From: Candidatus Anammoximicrobium sp.
GTDB lineage: Bacteria; Planctomycetota; Planctomycetia; Pirellulales; Pirellulaceae
Length of the DNA: 64,000 nt
Direction of reading: 5' to 3'
NCBI GenBank assembly: GCA_012515235.1
Contig: JAAYYU010000011.1
Span: forward strand, 30,256 to 94,255
Under the pieces are notes generated by a model that was not told the origin of the DNA, made no database searches, and worked only from the letters and a program-made list of their open reading frames with translations. Both the position numbers and the translations under genes were made by a program. Of this stretch, positions 35,878 to 44,831 are shown piece by piece (the first letter of the stretch is position 1; every line of letters begins with the position of its first letter).

Positions 35878-37116
35878 ATGAACGCGGAACGCATGTTGGC
35901 CCGGTTCTTACAGTACGTCCAGATTGACACGACCGCCAATGAAGCCACGGAAGTGTATCCGAGCTCTGCGGGCCAACGGGAATTGGGGGCGCTGCTGGTC
36001 CGGCAACTGCGGGAACTGGGACTGGCCGACACCCACCAAGACGAACACGGATTGGTCTGGGCGACCGTCCCACCGACCGCGGCCGGCCCCGTCCCCGTCG
36101 TCGCCTTCAACGCCCATCTGGACACTTCGCCGGAAACTCCGGGCGCGAACATCAAACCGCAGGTGATCCGCAACTATGGCGGCGGCGATCTCGTCTTGCC
36201 AGGGGATCCCCAACAGGTCATTCGCGTCACCCAGAATCCTGCCCTCCAGCAGCTGCGCGGGGCGACGTTGATCACCACCGACGGTACGACGCTGCTCGGC
36301 AGCGACGACAAAGCTGGCGTCGCCGTGATCGTGGAGACGGCAACGCATCTGCTGGAACACCGCGACATCCGCCACGGCCCAATCCGGATTCTGTTCACCT
36401 GCGATGAGGAGCTCGGACGAGGCGTGAGGCACGTGAATCTGGACAAACTGGAAGCCGACGTCTGCTATACGCTCGACGGCTCCGGCTCCGGCGAGATCGA
36501 CGTAGAGACCTTCTCGGCCGACCTTGCGATTGTGACAGTGCATGGCGTGAACATCCACCCGTCGATCGCCAAGGGGCGAATGGTGAACGCCGTGCGAGCG
36601 ATGAGTGAATTCGTGGCGCGGCTGCCCCGTGATCGCTTGTCGCCCGAGACGACGGACCAGCGCAACGGATTCATCCATCCGTACCATTTGGGCGGCAACG
36701 TGGGCCAGGCCGCCGTCAAGCTCATCCTGCGCGACTTCGACACCGCCAGACTTTCGGAGCACGCCGAGTCGCTGCGTGCGCTGGCACGTCAAGTCGAACG
36801 GGACTTTCCCGGCGCACGCATCGACGTCGAAGTGACGCGGCAGTACCGCAACATGGGCGAAGGCCTGGCCCGCGAGCCGCGCGCCGTCGAGTACGCGGAA
36901 CGGGCGCACCGGCGACTGAGTCGCACCGCCAAGCGAACGATCGTTCGCGGCGGCACCGACGGGGCGCTGCTCACGGAAAAGGGACTCCCCACGCCGAACC
37001 TGTCGACAGGTCAACACAACCCCCATTCGCGTCTGGAATGGGCCTGCTTGGACGAAATGGTGCAGGCCGTCGAGGTCCTCGTGGAACTGGTCCAGGTGTG
37101 GACGGAGCCGACGTGA
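35878..37116 (+). CDS. pepT: Peptidase T (tripeptide aminopeptidase)
   Basis: A 412-residue zinc peptidase of the M20 family, the normal PepT length; the ATG at 35878 has GGAGG eight bases upstream. It releases the N-terminal residue from tripeptides in the cytoplasm. FNAHLDTSPETPG carries the first zinc His and catalytic Asp, GSDDKAGVAVIVE the bridging Asp, and FTCDEELGRGVRHV the general base Glu. TIVRGGTDGALLTEKGLPTPNLSTG is split over the PepT C-terminal signature; only its parts are quoted by position, near residues 355-380. All catalytic residues are present. Confidence 0.94.
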   Translation: MNAERMLARFLQYVQIDTTANEATEVYPSSAGQRELGALLVRQLRELGLADTHQDEHGLVWATVPPTAAGPVPVVAFNAHLDTSPETPGANIKPQVIRNYGGGDLVLPGDPQQVIRVTQNPALQQLRGATLITTDGTTLLGSDDKAGVAVIVETATHLLEHRDIRHGPIRILFTCDEELGRGVRHVNLDKLEADVCYTLDGSGSGEIDVETFSADLAIVTVHGVNIHPSIAKGRMVNAVRAMSEFVARLPRDRLSPETTDQRNGFIHPYHLGGNVGQAAVKLILRDFDTARLSEHAESLRALARQVERDFPGARIDVEVTRQYRNMGEGLAREPRAVEYAERAHRRLSRTAKRTIVRGGTDGALLTEKGLPTPNLSTGQHNPHSRLEWACLDEMVQAVEVLVELVQVWTEPT

Positions 37117-37705
37117 GCCCGCAAGACAAGCGCGGATTTCCCACCCGGATGTCGGACAGATGCTCGACGAAAGCCGACCTGCCGACAGCGGGTCCGGCTT
37201 CTCAAGACAAAGCCAAGCTTCTACCCCACCAACCTTCAACTCCTAATCGCGGCACTTTCCGACAACCTGCCAGCAGTGTATCAATACAATACACTTGCAG
37301 CTCACCCCGATGCATCACTTCGATACACATTCAATTCTTAGGGCATAGGGCTGCCGCGGACCTGAAACGTTCCGAAGGCGCAACCGCTTATAGATTCGGC
37401 ATTTCTGGCCAAATCGCCATTTTTTTACTCTTTGGCGCGTGGACTGCTTCAGTATAGAGCCAGTCGCTGTCCGCCACTTGAGGATGTATGGCGTGGACTT
37501 CAGCCTGCCTCGTAGGGCGAAATGAACGTCGCTCTTGGGGAGGAACGAATCACGCCCGATTTATCAAGCGATGCGCGACAGCGGCCTCGTTGCTGTTTGG
37601 AGTTTTCTCATCTCGTATCGCAAGGCGGAAAGCGTGATGGCAGCTCGTCTTTGGCCGGATCGCTGACAACCGAGTTGCGAGCGTCCCAGACAAGGGAGAT
37701 TACCC
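37117..37705. other. Gene-free region of ~590 bp, locally AT-rich
   Basis: I see no gene. The segment 37255-37445 is richer in A/T than its surroundings and holds repeated ATACA words. A degraded P4-type palindrome relative lies near 37494-37519. Confidence 0.6.
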
Positions 37706-37930
37706 ATGGGTGCACGCGGGCCAAAAACGATCGATCCGACTCCCCAAGAAATCCTGCACCGCGCACGCGAAATTCGCAAGGCTTGGTCCGAGCGAACGTA
37801 CCGGCTTCGATCCGGCTGGACGGTGGAAGCTGCCGACCGCATGGGTCAATGGACCGTACCTGTGATCAACATCGCCGACCTGTGCCTGGATATCGGCGAA
37901 GAAGAAGACTGTCGGTACTCGTACAACTAA
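37706..37930 (+). CDS. Small protein of unknown function
   Basis: A 74-residue protein; GGGAG stands seven bases before the ATG. It is basic in the first half (PQEILHRAREIRKAWSERTY) and acidic at the end (DIGEEEDCRYSYN), with a WTVPVINIADL block between. There is no signal peptide or recognised domain. The clean ribosome-binding site is the main support. It ends about 100 bp before the convergent DPFGA-repeat gene. Confidence 0.55.
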   Translation: MGARGPKTIDPTPQEILHRAREIRKAWSERTYRLRSGWTVEAADRMGQWTVPVINIADLCLDIGEEEDCRYSYN

Positions 37931-38034
37931 ATCGATGTTCTCCCCGGACGCCCCGTTTCGAACGGCGGCCTGTCGAGTGCCGGACGACGGTCTGTGAACA
38001 GACCAGTTCGCCCGAACTGTCCAAACCCGTATCG

Positions 38035-39741
38035 TCATTCTTTTCCAGCGGCAGATTTTGCTGCCGTGGGCGCCGGATCGTCCGCAAACGGGTCGTCATC
38101 AGCCGCAGCTTTCGGCGCAGCCTGGGGTGCCTTCTTGGCATCCTCTTCCACCTTTGCTGCTGGCGGCGGCGTCGAGAACGGATCGGCACCGCCCAAGACG
38201 TCGTTGTCGTTCTTTGCCGCCGGCTCGCCCGCAGGCGGAGCATTCGCGCCGGCAGGTTCTGCGGCAGGTTTGCCCGCTGGAGCCGCAGGTGCCCCAAATG
38301 GGTCCGCCGCCGGAGCGGCAGCGGGCGCAGCAGCCGGAGCCGCTGCGCCGAAGGGATCCGCGGCTGGAGCAGCGGCTGGAGCAGCAGCTGGAGCAGCAGC
38401 GCCGAAGGGATCAGCGGCCGGAGCGGCAGCCTCCGCTGCTTGACCAGCGGGCGCCGCGGGAGCGGCCGCCCCCATTGGATCAGCCGCCGCGGGAGCCGCT
38501 GGAGCCGCAGCGCCAAAGGGATCCGCTGCGGCCGGAGCGGCGGGCGCAGCCGCGCCAAAGGGATCGGCCGCCGCAGGGGCAGCGGCGGCAGGCGCTTCCG
38601 CAGCCGGCGGTGCCGGCGCGGCAGCTCCAAACGGGTCAGCCGCCGGCGCGGCTGGCGGGGCAGCTGCGTCGGGCGCTGCAGCCCCCGGAGCTGCCGGCGC
38701 AGCAGCGCCAAACGGATCTGCAGCCGCAGGCGCGGCCGGAGCTGCCGGCACGGCAGCTCCCATCGGGTCCGCCGCGGCAGGGGCCGCAGCCGCTGGCGCT
38801 TCGGCGGCCGGCGCAGCAGCGCCAAATGGATCAGCCGCTGCGGGAGCCGCAGGGGCCGCCGCACCAAACGGATCGGCCGCGGGCGGAGCAGCGTCATCGG
38901 CAGCTTCAACGGCCGGCGCCGCGGGCTTCGCTGCACCAAACGGATCGGCCGCCGGGGCAGTGCCGCCGGGCATTTCCGCCGCAGGCGCCGCCGGAGCAGC
39001 GCCAAATGGATCCGTAGAGGCCGGTGCAGCCGGAGCGGCTTCGGCGCCCGGTGCTGGTGCCGCGCCCTCGGCCGGCATTTCGAGCGGCTTGGAAGGATCC
39101 GCAAACGGATCGGCAGCCCCCGCCGTCGCAGGCTTGGCTGTGCCGGCTTCGGGAGCCGGCGGTTCTGCGGGCGCGGGCGGAGCCGCCGTTCCTGCGCCCG
39201 CCGCAAACGGATCGGTCGCGTCGGCAGCCGCCGGCTTGGCCAATCCAGCAGCTGGAGCCTCCACGGCCGCGGGGCCGGAGCCGCGAAGCACGTTTGGTTC
39301 ATTGCGTTTCACATCTTCGTAGCGTTCTTTGCGCGCTTGAGCTTCCTTCAGATGCGCGGCCAGCCTGGCTGCATATCGATGCTGTTCCAACTGCAGCCGG
39401 AGCGGGCCTTGAACTCGCTGAAGAGCCTGACCGACATCGATCTGCACCGCAGCGCCGCCGGCCTCAAACTCCCCACCGCGTTCGAAATCCGCCTCGGCCT
39501 CATCGGGGCGTCCCAGCTTGGCATAGGCGAGGCCGCGGAAGTAGTGGCAGCGAGGATCTTGGCTTCCCTGATCGATCGCTTTGCTGAACAACTCGTGGGC
39601 CTGATCGTAACTGCCGGAGAAGTAGGCATGCACACCTTGGCCGTACAACTCCTGTAACAGTGAATCCTGAGCCCGACTGGATGAAACGCCCGCTCCCAGC
39701 ATCAGCAGGGCGGCGATCCCGAACACAATATTCCTGGCCAT
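38035..39741 (-). CDS. Exported TPR protein with 13 DP(F/M)GA repeats
   Basis: A 568-residue exported protein; the ATG at 39741 has GGGAG seven bases upstream. The signal peptide ends near SRAQDS. Residues ~25-100 contain a TPR-like pair (QGVHAYFSGSYDQAHELFSK, DPRCHYFRGLAYAKLGRPDE). From about residue 215 the protein is dominated by Ala/Pro with 13 copies of DPFGA or DPMGA spaced by 10-30 residues. Such a region should be unstructured. The gene region is a low-complexity GC-rich tract, so copy number may vary between strains. Function unknown; TPRs suggest binding of partner proteins in the envelope. Confidence 0.8.
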   Translation of the reverse strand: MARNIVFGIAALLMLGAGVSSSRAQDSLLQELYGQGVHAYFSGSYDQAHELFSKAIDQGSQDPRCHYFRGLAYAKLGRPDEAEADFERGGEFEAGGAAVQIDVGQALQRVQGPLRLQLEQHRYAARLAAHLKEAQARKERYEDVKRNEPNVLRGSGPAAVEAPAAGLAKPAAADATDPFAAGAGTAAPPAPAEPPAPEAGTAKPATAGAADPFADPSKPLEMPAEGAAPAPGAEAAPAAPASTDPFGAAPAAPAAEMPGGTAPAADPFGAAKPAAPAVEAADDAAPPAADPFGAAAPAAPAAADPFGAAAPAAEAPAAAAPAAADPMGAAVPAAPAAPAAADPFGAAAPAAPGAAAPDAAAPPAAPAADPFGAAAPAPPAAEAPAAAAPAAADPFGAAAPAAPAAADPFGAAAPAAPAAADPMGAAAPAAPAGQAAEAAAPAADPFGAAAPAAAPAAAPAADPFGAAAPAAAPAAAPAADPFGAPAAPAGKPAAEPAGANAPPAGEPAAKNDNDVLGGADPFSTPPPAAKVEEDAKKAPQAAPKAAADDDPFADDPAPTAAKSAAGKE

Positions 39742-40135
39742 AAGCCCGCTCCCTAGTTCGTTGCAGCTCCCCAATGTGCGCCTGAAAACCTGTCTCTCGG
39801 ATCCGTTGTGCTGACCAGATGAAATCTTGACCCCGACAATCTGTTGCCAGATCACGGGGCCGCCTCCACGCTCCGCAGCGACCTCTCGATCATTTTCAAC
39901 TATCTAATCTAACGAAAAAACAAGCAATCGGCTATGTTCCGCAGCAAGAAAATGGCCTCTTTCAGCGCGAATCGCTTGCGCAGACGCTTATGGCAGAGGA
40001 TCGTCGGAGACCAGCGGTTGACATTCCGCAGCGTCAAAAAAGCCGCGTTTTTCACTTTTTGGCGGCTGTAACCGTGCTTCCGACTGGGGGAGCGATTCCG
40101 AGGATCAGGCGGCGCCCGGCCGGATGTCTCCCTCG
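39742..40135. other. Gene-free region of ~390 bp
   Basis: No credible gene. The middle is somewhat AT-rich (TCTAATCTAACGAAAAAACA near 39903) and may hold the upstream control region of the DPFGA-repeat gene. Confidence 0.55.
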
Positions 40136-40624
40136 TCAATCCACGCCGATTTTTTCCAGCGATTGTTTGGCCAGGCGAGCCAGGCGCGGGTCATCGCCCG
40201 CAGCGGCTTGAGTCAGCATCGACCTCGCCGCAGCCGCCGCGGGGCCTATCTCCCCCAACGCCCAAGCGGCCCGTTGCCGCACCGCGGATTCGGCGTCGTG
40301 CGCCGTAGCCTTCGCCAACGGTTCTACCGCCAAGGCCGCACGGCGTCCCAGTCGCCCCAAGAGCGTGGCCGACCAGTACCGCACGTCGGGCTGACCATCG
40401 CTCAGCAGTTCCGCCAACGCCGCCGCGTCCGCGGATTCCGGGACGCCAAGTCCCTCCAAGGCGGAGACGGCCCCTTCGCGGACCTGTCCGTCGCCGTCGC
40501 CGCAAGCTCGCACCAGCGGCACCGCGGCGGCCACGTCGGGATGGTTCGCCAAGTGCTCCGCCGCTCGCCGCCGCACGGTCAAGTCGCCTGAATTCAAACC
40601 GTCGATCGCTTCGGAAGTGTCCAT
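40136..40624 (-). CDS. HEAT-repeat protein
   Basis: A 162-residue protein made of about four helical HEAT/PBS-lyase-type repeats, e.g. GDLTVRRRAAEHLANHPD, DGQVREGAVSALEGLG and ESAVRQRAAWALGEIG. Such repeats bind other proteins; some relatives are phycobilin lyases, but nothing here points to pigments. Its ATG lies only 3 bp after the DUF309 stop, so the two genes are co-translated, and their products may act together. Confidence 0.85.
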   Translation of the reverse strand: MDTSEAIDGLNSGDLTVRRRAAEHLANHPDVAAAVPLVRACGDGDGQVREGAVSALEGLGVPESADAAALAELLSDGQPDVRYWSATLLGRLGRRAALAVEPLAKATAHDAESAVRQRAAWALGEIGPAAAAARSMLTQAAAGDDPRLARLAKQSLEKIGVD

Positions 40625-40627
40625 GCC

Positions 40628-41017
40628 TCAACTCAGTGTGTGAATTGGAACGATGGTGGGGATCAAGTCCGGATCGAGTTTTGGCCGCGGCACCGCATCG
40701 TCGCTCTCCAACAAGGCTTGGCAGCACCGCGTCATGCCGCGCAGCAAGCCGTCAAGGTCGATGCCCAGATACGCCGGCCGGTAGGGCTGCAAGTACTCGC
40801 TGCCGCTCACGTACAGTTTCCTCGCCCCGCGCGTGTTGCCGTTGCCGAAATGGTGCAGAGAAACCGCCAACTGGATCAAGCCCTGATAAAAACGCCGTGC
40901 CGGCCCCTGTTCTTCCCGCCAGACATCCTCCCAGACTTCGTGGGCATGAAAGAAGGCGCGGCGGTTGAAACAGGCGATTCCCTCCAAGAATCGCGGATCA
41001 TCCGCAGGGCTGGTCAT
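40628..41017 (-). CDS. DUF309-family protein
   Basis: A 129-residue protein with GGAGG four bases before the ATG at 41017. FFHAHEVWEDVWREEQGPAR contains the HExWExxW signature of DUF309 (a small helical family of unknown function), followed by FYQGLIQLAVSLHHF. It precedes the HEAT gene with a 3-bp gap. A role cannot be inferred beyond that linkage. Confidence 0.85.
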   Translation of the reverse strand: MTSPADDPRFLEGIACFNRRAFFHAHEVWEDVWREEQGPARRFYQGLIQLAVSLHHFGNGNTRGARKLYVSGSEYLQPYRPAYLGIDLDGLLRGMTRCCQALLESDDAVPRPKLDPDLIPTIVPIHTLS

Positions 41018-41445
41018 CGGACCTCCAGAATGGCCGGGTGCATAGTCAGATATCGCCTGACGGACAGAGACGATCCGATCAGCCTGATAAAAAAAAGGAC
41101 AGTCGCCTCGCAACGGTCGTCCTTTTCGTGGGGTTCTCAACGTAACTCGGAGCCAGTCCCTTTCTTTCACCAGGCTGCGATGCCCGCCCCAAGGCGTCGG
41201 CAGTCCACTCGACGATCCTCCGGTCCTGGCGGACAGGATTCCACGTGCGGACTCAATCTACGATCCGGGGCCAACGCCGTCAAGCTGCGCAGGGCGTCGA
41301 GCCTCCCGGCGGCGTACTTGACATCCCGGCAAGGCGTCTACGAGAATTCGTTTCGTGGGGCGGATCCGGCGGGAGCGACAGGTTAGCGCTGGGGGCACGC
41401 CATTGGGTCGTCACCGTGAGCGTTGTTGCCGCGAGCCGAGGGGTC
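41018..41445. other. Gene-free divergent region with a P2 repeat
   Basis: About 430 bp between the divergent DUF309 and dCTP deaminase genes. It holds one P2 element (41079-41180). No other gene or clear promoter is seen. Confidence 0.6.
41079..41180 (-). repeat. Dispersed inverted-repeat element, family P2, copy c
   Basis: On the minus strand it begins TCGCAGCCTGGTGAAAGAAA, followed by GGGACTGGCTCCGAGTTACG and later CGACCGTTGCGAGGCGACTG. It also contains AAAAGGAC/GTCCTTTT, a hairpin that could end transcription. Confidence 0.8.
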
Positions 41446-42024
41446 ATGATTCTATCCGGTCACGAGATTCGCAAGCATTTGGGGAAACAGATCGTCATCG
41501 ATCCGTTCGACGAATCCCATTTGAATCCGAACAGCTACAACCTGACCTTGCACGATGAGTTGTTGACTTACGAAGAGGTCGTGCTGGACATGCGGCTGCA
41601 GAATCGCGTCCGGCGACTGAAGATCCCGAAAGAAGGTCTGGTCCTGAATCCGTCGCAGCTGTACTTGGGCAGAACGCGGGAGCGGACCGAAACCCACGGT
41701 TTCGTGCCCATGATCGAGGGACGATCCTCCGTGGGCCGACTGGGTCTGTTCGTCCACGTCACGGCCGGCTTCGGGGATGTGGGCTTCTGCGGCTTCTGGA
41801 CCTTGGAGATGTTTGCCGTCCAGCCCGTGCGGATCTACCCCGGCGTGGGCATCTGCCAGATATTCTATCACCGGCTGGAGGGAGACTATCAGCCCTATGC
41901 CAGCGACAAGTATCAGCACAACCGCGACATCCAGCCCAGCCTGTTGTTCAAAGAACTGAATCCCGACGCCGCTTGGCCCGACCCGCAACGCAGGCTGCCG
42001 TTTCAGGAGCAAGGCGGCGGCTGA
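41446..42024 (+). CDS. dcd: dCTP deaminase
   Basis: A 192-residue trimer-type enzyme of the normal length. It deaminates dCTP to dUTP for dTTP synthesis. LSGHEIRKHLGKQIVIDPFD is the N-terminus, NPNSYNLTL a substrate-binding block, EGRSSVGRLGLFVH the phosphate-binding loop, and GFWTLEMFAVQP carries the catalytic Glu. The C-terminal tail (SDKYQHNRDIQPSLLFKEL) closes over the nucleotide. The ATG at 41446 has GAGG close upstream. It converges on the next gene with 3 bp between the two stops. Confidence 0.93.
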   Translation: MILSGHEIRKHLGKQIVIDPFDESHLNPNSYNLTLHDELLTYEEVVLDMRLQNRVRRLKIPKEGLVLNPSQLYLGRTRERTETHGFVPMIEGRSSVGRLGLFVHVTAGFGDVGFCGFWTLEMFAVQPVRIYPGVGICQIFYHRLEGDYQPYASDKYQHNRDIQPSLLFKELNPDAAWPDPQRRLPFQEQGGG

Positions 42025-42027
42025 TCA

Positions 42028-42480
42028 TCAGGCTTTTGCCGGCAGTTTCGACTTCAGAAACTCGACCAGCGCATCGGCGTCATCCGAACCGACCCGGACA
42101 ATCCGGCCTTGCACGCGCAGCGTCGCGCACGCGAACCCCCACAGGTTGTACGTACAGCCGCGGCCCGGAATCCAATGAATGCCCCAGCCGTCGATCCAGG
42201 ATGTCCGATCCCGCTCGACCGCCGTCAGGTCCGCGTACGGAATCCGCTTGCGAAAAACGGGCAGCGGGCCGTAGCGGATGGCCAGCCATTGCCCTTCATC
42301 CCGGATGGTCAATCGCTGGAAACAGAAAGCCAGCGTCCCCAACAAACCGGCGACGCCCAACATGAATAAAACGACCGGGGTCTGGCCCCGGTTCAGCCAA
42401 GCTGCCCACAGCAGGAAAAGGGCAGGCGGAACCAGCAGCCAGTGCAGGGGCGCCTTCTGGGTGTGCTCGTAGGCGTTCAT
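42028..42480 (-). CDS. Two-helix membrane protein with a PH-like cytoplasmic domain
   Basis: A 150-residue protein; GAGG is nine bases before the ATG at 42480. Two hydrophobic segments lie at ~15-33 and ~35-53. The remaining ~95 residues look like the bacterial PH-like (bPH2-type) fold: RLTIRDEGQWLAIRYGPLPV, RIPYADLTAVERDRTS, and a C-terminal helix (ADALVEFLKSKL). Function unknown. It converges on dcd. Confidence 0.65.
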   Translation of the reverse strand: MNAYEHTQKAPLHWLLVPPALFLLWAAWLNRGQTPVVLFMLGVAGLLGTLAFCFQRLTIRDEGQWLAIRYGPLPVFRKRIPYADLTAVERDRTSWIDGWGIHWIPGRGCTYNLWGFACATLRVQGRIVRVGSDDADALVEFLKSKLPAKA

Positions 42481-42745
42481 GTCGGTTGCCCTCAGGCCGC
42501 GGAGGTTGATCAAGCCGGCGTCACGTGTCGAACAAAGCCTCCCGTTCCAAAGTGACACCGCCCGTGTTCCATTTTCTCCGTTCTGGCGCACGATGCAACA
42601 CGTCGGGCGGTTTTGACAAGCCGGACGAATTGGTATCATAGGAGTGTTGGCGGATGGACCAGTCTGGCCGCCGACGGACTCGTCGACGGGCCGCGTCTTG
42701 CGGCGACAGAAGCCCGGCACAACCCAGGGAAAGGAGGCGGGAGCC

Positions 42746-43501
42746 ATGACGACCAACTTCGAGCACACCGCGGCCGAACTCACCGCGGCAGCCAAACGCC
42801 GGATGGAACGTTGGTTGTTGTCCCCGGATCTGCAGGACCACATGCAGCAAGCCAAGCATGTGCGGACCAAAGACGGGGAGATCGGCCCCTACATTGCCAT
42901 TTCGCGCGAAGCCGGCTCCCGCGGGACGGAAGTCGCGCAGATTGTCGGGAAGCAACTTGGCTGGGACGTGCTGGACAAGGAACTGCTGGATTTCATCGCC
43001 CAGCGATACCAATTGCCCCGCGACATGCTCGAGATCGTCGACGAGACGCGGGCGAACTGGTTCCACGACGTGCTGGGCACGTTCTTCGACTCGCGACTGG
43101 TGAGCCAGGACAGCTACGTCACGCACCTGAAGCGAATCCTGTACTTGGCCGCCTTGTACGGCAACGTCGTGTTCGTAGGCCGCGGCGCGCAATGCGTTCT
43201 GCCCTGCAACCACGGCGTGGCCGTCCGCATCATCGCGCCGCTGAAGCAGCGGGTGGAGCACATGATGCAGCGCCGCCATCTGGGACGCGCCGAGGCGGCA
43301 GCTCTGGTCGCAGAACTGGACGCCTCGCGCGCGGAGTTCTGCCGGCGCCATTTCCACCACGAGATCCAGGATCCGCTGGAGTACGACTTGATCATCAATA
43401 CCGCCCGACTATCCCCCGAAGCCGCTGCCGAACTGATCGTCGACACGCTGTGCCGGGCGCAACGCTCCGGGATGGTCCCGGCCAGCGGAACACGGAAGTG
43501 A
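42746..43501 (+). CDS. Cytidylate kinase-like protein
   Basis: A 251-residue protein; AAGGAGG stands eight bases before the ATG. It resembles the cytidylate-kinase-like family (PF13189 type) with IAISREAGSRGTEVAQIVG in the P-loop position; the classic GKS lysine is absent, as in other members. WDVLDKELLDFIAQRYQLP and VFVGRGAQCVLP are further blocks, and HMMQRRHLGRAEAAALV is lid-like. It is longer than Cmk (~220) owing to an N-terminal helical leader of ~45 residues. Nucleotide phosphorylation is inferred, not certain. It is followed by an efflux pair 40 bp later. Confidence 0.75.
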   Translation: MTTNFEHTAAELTAAAKRRMERWLLSPDLQDHMQQAKHVRTKDGEIGPYIAISREAGSRGTEVAQIVGKQLGWDVLDKELLDFIAQRYQLPRDMLEIVDETRANWFHDVLGTFFDSRLVSQDSYVTHLKRILYLAALYGNVVFVGRGAQCVLPCNHGVAVRIIAPLKQRVEHMMQRRHLGRAEAAALVAELDASRAEFCRRHFHHEIQDPLEYDLIINTARLSPEAAAELIVDTLCRAQRSGMVPASGTRK

Positions 43502-43543
43502 TCGGCAACGGGCCTTGCGGCCGGAGTGAACGGTTCGGGTGGC

Positions 43544-44797
43544 ATGAAAACGCTTCTCAAGATTTTCGTCGTCCTGCTCATCCTCGGCGGCATCGGCGCG
43601 GCGGCCTACTGGCCGGCGATGGCCTACTGGACTCAGCGCAACCGGCCGCAATGGCGGACGGATCAGGTCGTGCGCGGGGATATCCTGGCCGTGGTCAACG
43701 CCACGGGGCAAGTCAAGCCGGTGCTGTCCGTCCAGGTCGGGGCCTTCGTTTCGGGGCCCATCGTCGAATTGCCCGTCGAATTCAACCAAGAGGTCAAAGC
43801 AAACGACCTGCTGGCCCAGATCGATAAACGGATCTATCAAGCGAATGTGGACCAGGAAACGGCGATGCTGCTGATCCGCCAGGCGGAGGTCAAGCGGGTC
43901 GAAGCCCTGCTCGAACAGGCCCGCAACGACGAAAAACGCGGTTTGGCCCTGCGGGCCAGGAACGAAAACTTCCTCTCCGATGCGGAACGGGACCAACTGA
44001 TGTTCAACCGGATGTCGCTGGAAGCCCAACTGGACGTGGCGCGGGCCTCGGTCAGACAGGCGGAGGCCAGCCTGAAAAACGCCCAGGCAAATCTCGACTA
44101 CACCAGCATCACCTCGCCGGTCGACGGCATCGTGATCGATCGCAAGATCGACCCCGGTCAAACGCTGGCGGCCCAGTTTCAAACTCCGCAACTGTTCGTC
44201 GTCGCGCCGAAGATGCGGGAAAAGATGCACGTCCACGCGTTGATTGACGAAGCGGACATCGGCTTGATCCGCGAGGCCCAGAAACGAGGCCTGTCCGTCG
44301 ACTTTACGGTCGATGCCTATCCGGACGATCTGTTCCAGGGAACGATCGAAGAGATACGCTACAGCTCGACAACGACCCAGAATGTGGTCACCTATCCGGT
44401 CCTGGTGGCGGCCGCCAATCCCGATCTGAAGTTGCTGCCGGGAATGACGGCCAGCCTGTCGTTCCGCGTCGACCAACGCCCCCAAGTGCTTCGCATCCCC
44501 AACGCGGCCTTGCGGTTCTTTCCCGATGCCCAGTTCGTCCGCGAGGAAGACCGGAAACTGCTGGAAGGCGTCAGCAGCGACAGCGACAAGGAAAAACCGA
44601 CGGAACAGCTGATTTCGGCCAACGAACGCGCGGAAGCCCGCCGCCGCCGAACCCAACGTCACGTCTGGGTCGAAGACGGCGAGTCCCTGAAAGCGGTGTC
44701 CGTCGAGGTGGGCCTGAGCGACAGCCGCTATACGGAATTGATCACCGGCGACCTCCAGGAAGATCAGACGCTGGTGACGGGGATGAAGCCGAAGTGA
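43544..44797 (+). CDS. MacA/HlyD-type periplasmic adaptor protein
   Basis: A 417-residue membrane-fusion protein. I chose the ATG at 43544 (MKTLLKIFVVLLILGGIGAA, a membrane anchor) over a GTG 18 bases before it. The lipoyl-like half-motifs flank a long hairpin of coiled coil (~residues 95-190, e.g. RQAEVKRVEALLEQARNDEK). ITSPVDGIVIDRKIDPGQ is the second lipoyl half and PGMTASLSFRVDQRPQV a beta-barrel block. It links an inner-membrane transporter to the outer membrane. The permease gene follows after 34 bp, but no outer-membrane TolC-type gene is near. Confidence 0.88.
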   Translation: MKTLLKIFVVLLILGGIGAAAYWPAMAYWTQRNRPQWRTDQVVRGDILAVVNATGQVKPVLSVQVGAFVSGPIVELPVEFNQEVKANDLLAQIDKRIYQANVDQETAMLLIRQAEVKRVEALLEQARNDEKRGLALRARNENFLSDAERDQLMFNRMSLEAQLDVARASVRQAEASLKNAQANLDYTSITSPVDGIVIDRKIDPGQTLAAQFQTPQLFVVAPKMREKMHVHALIDEADIGLIREAQKRGLSVDFTVDAYPDDLFQGTIEEIRYSSTTTQNVVTYPVLVAAANPDLKLLPGMTASLSFRVDQRPQVLRIPNAALRFFPDAQFVREEDRKLLEGVSSDSDKEKPTEQLISANERAEARRRRTQRHVWVEDGESLKAVSVEVGLSDSRYTELITGDLQEDQTLVTGMKPK

Positions 44798-44831
44798 CCA
44801 CCGCTTACCGCTTACCGATCACTGACCACCG
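44795..44831 (+). repeat. Heptamer-like tract directly before a start codon
   Basis: Between the stop at 44797 and the ATG at 44832 the sequence runs in 7-base units: ACCACCG, CTTACCG, CTTACCG, ATCACTG, ACCACCG. Its last units match the tract before the gene at 17551 (CACTGACCACCG). No separate Shine-Dalgarno sequence is visible. Confidence 0.8.

Noticed and set aside
38040..39240. The GC-rich periodic region, considered as a CRISPR or tandem DNA repeat
   Set aside because: The periodicity is at the protein level (DPFGA units with uneven spacing) and lies inside one reading frame; there are no constant-length spacers.
37522..39657. A 711-codon plus-strand frame rich in Arg/Ser
   Set aside because: It is the complement of the Ala/Pro-rich DPFGA-repeat gene; the low-complexity composition leaves all frames open.
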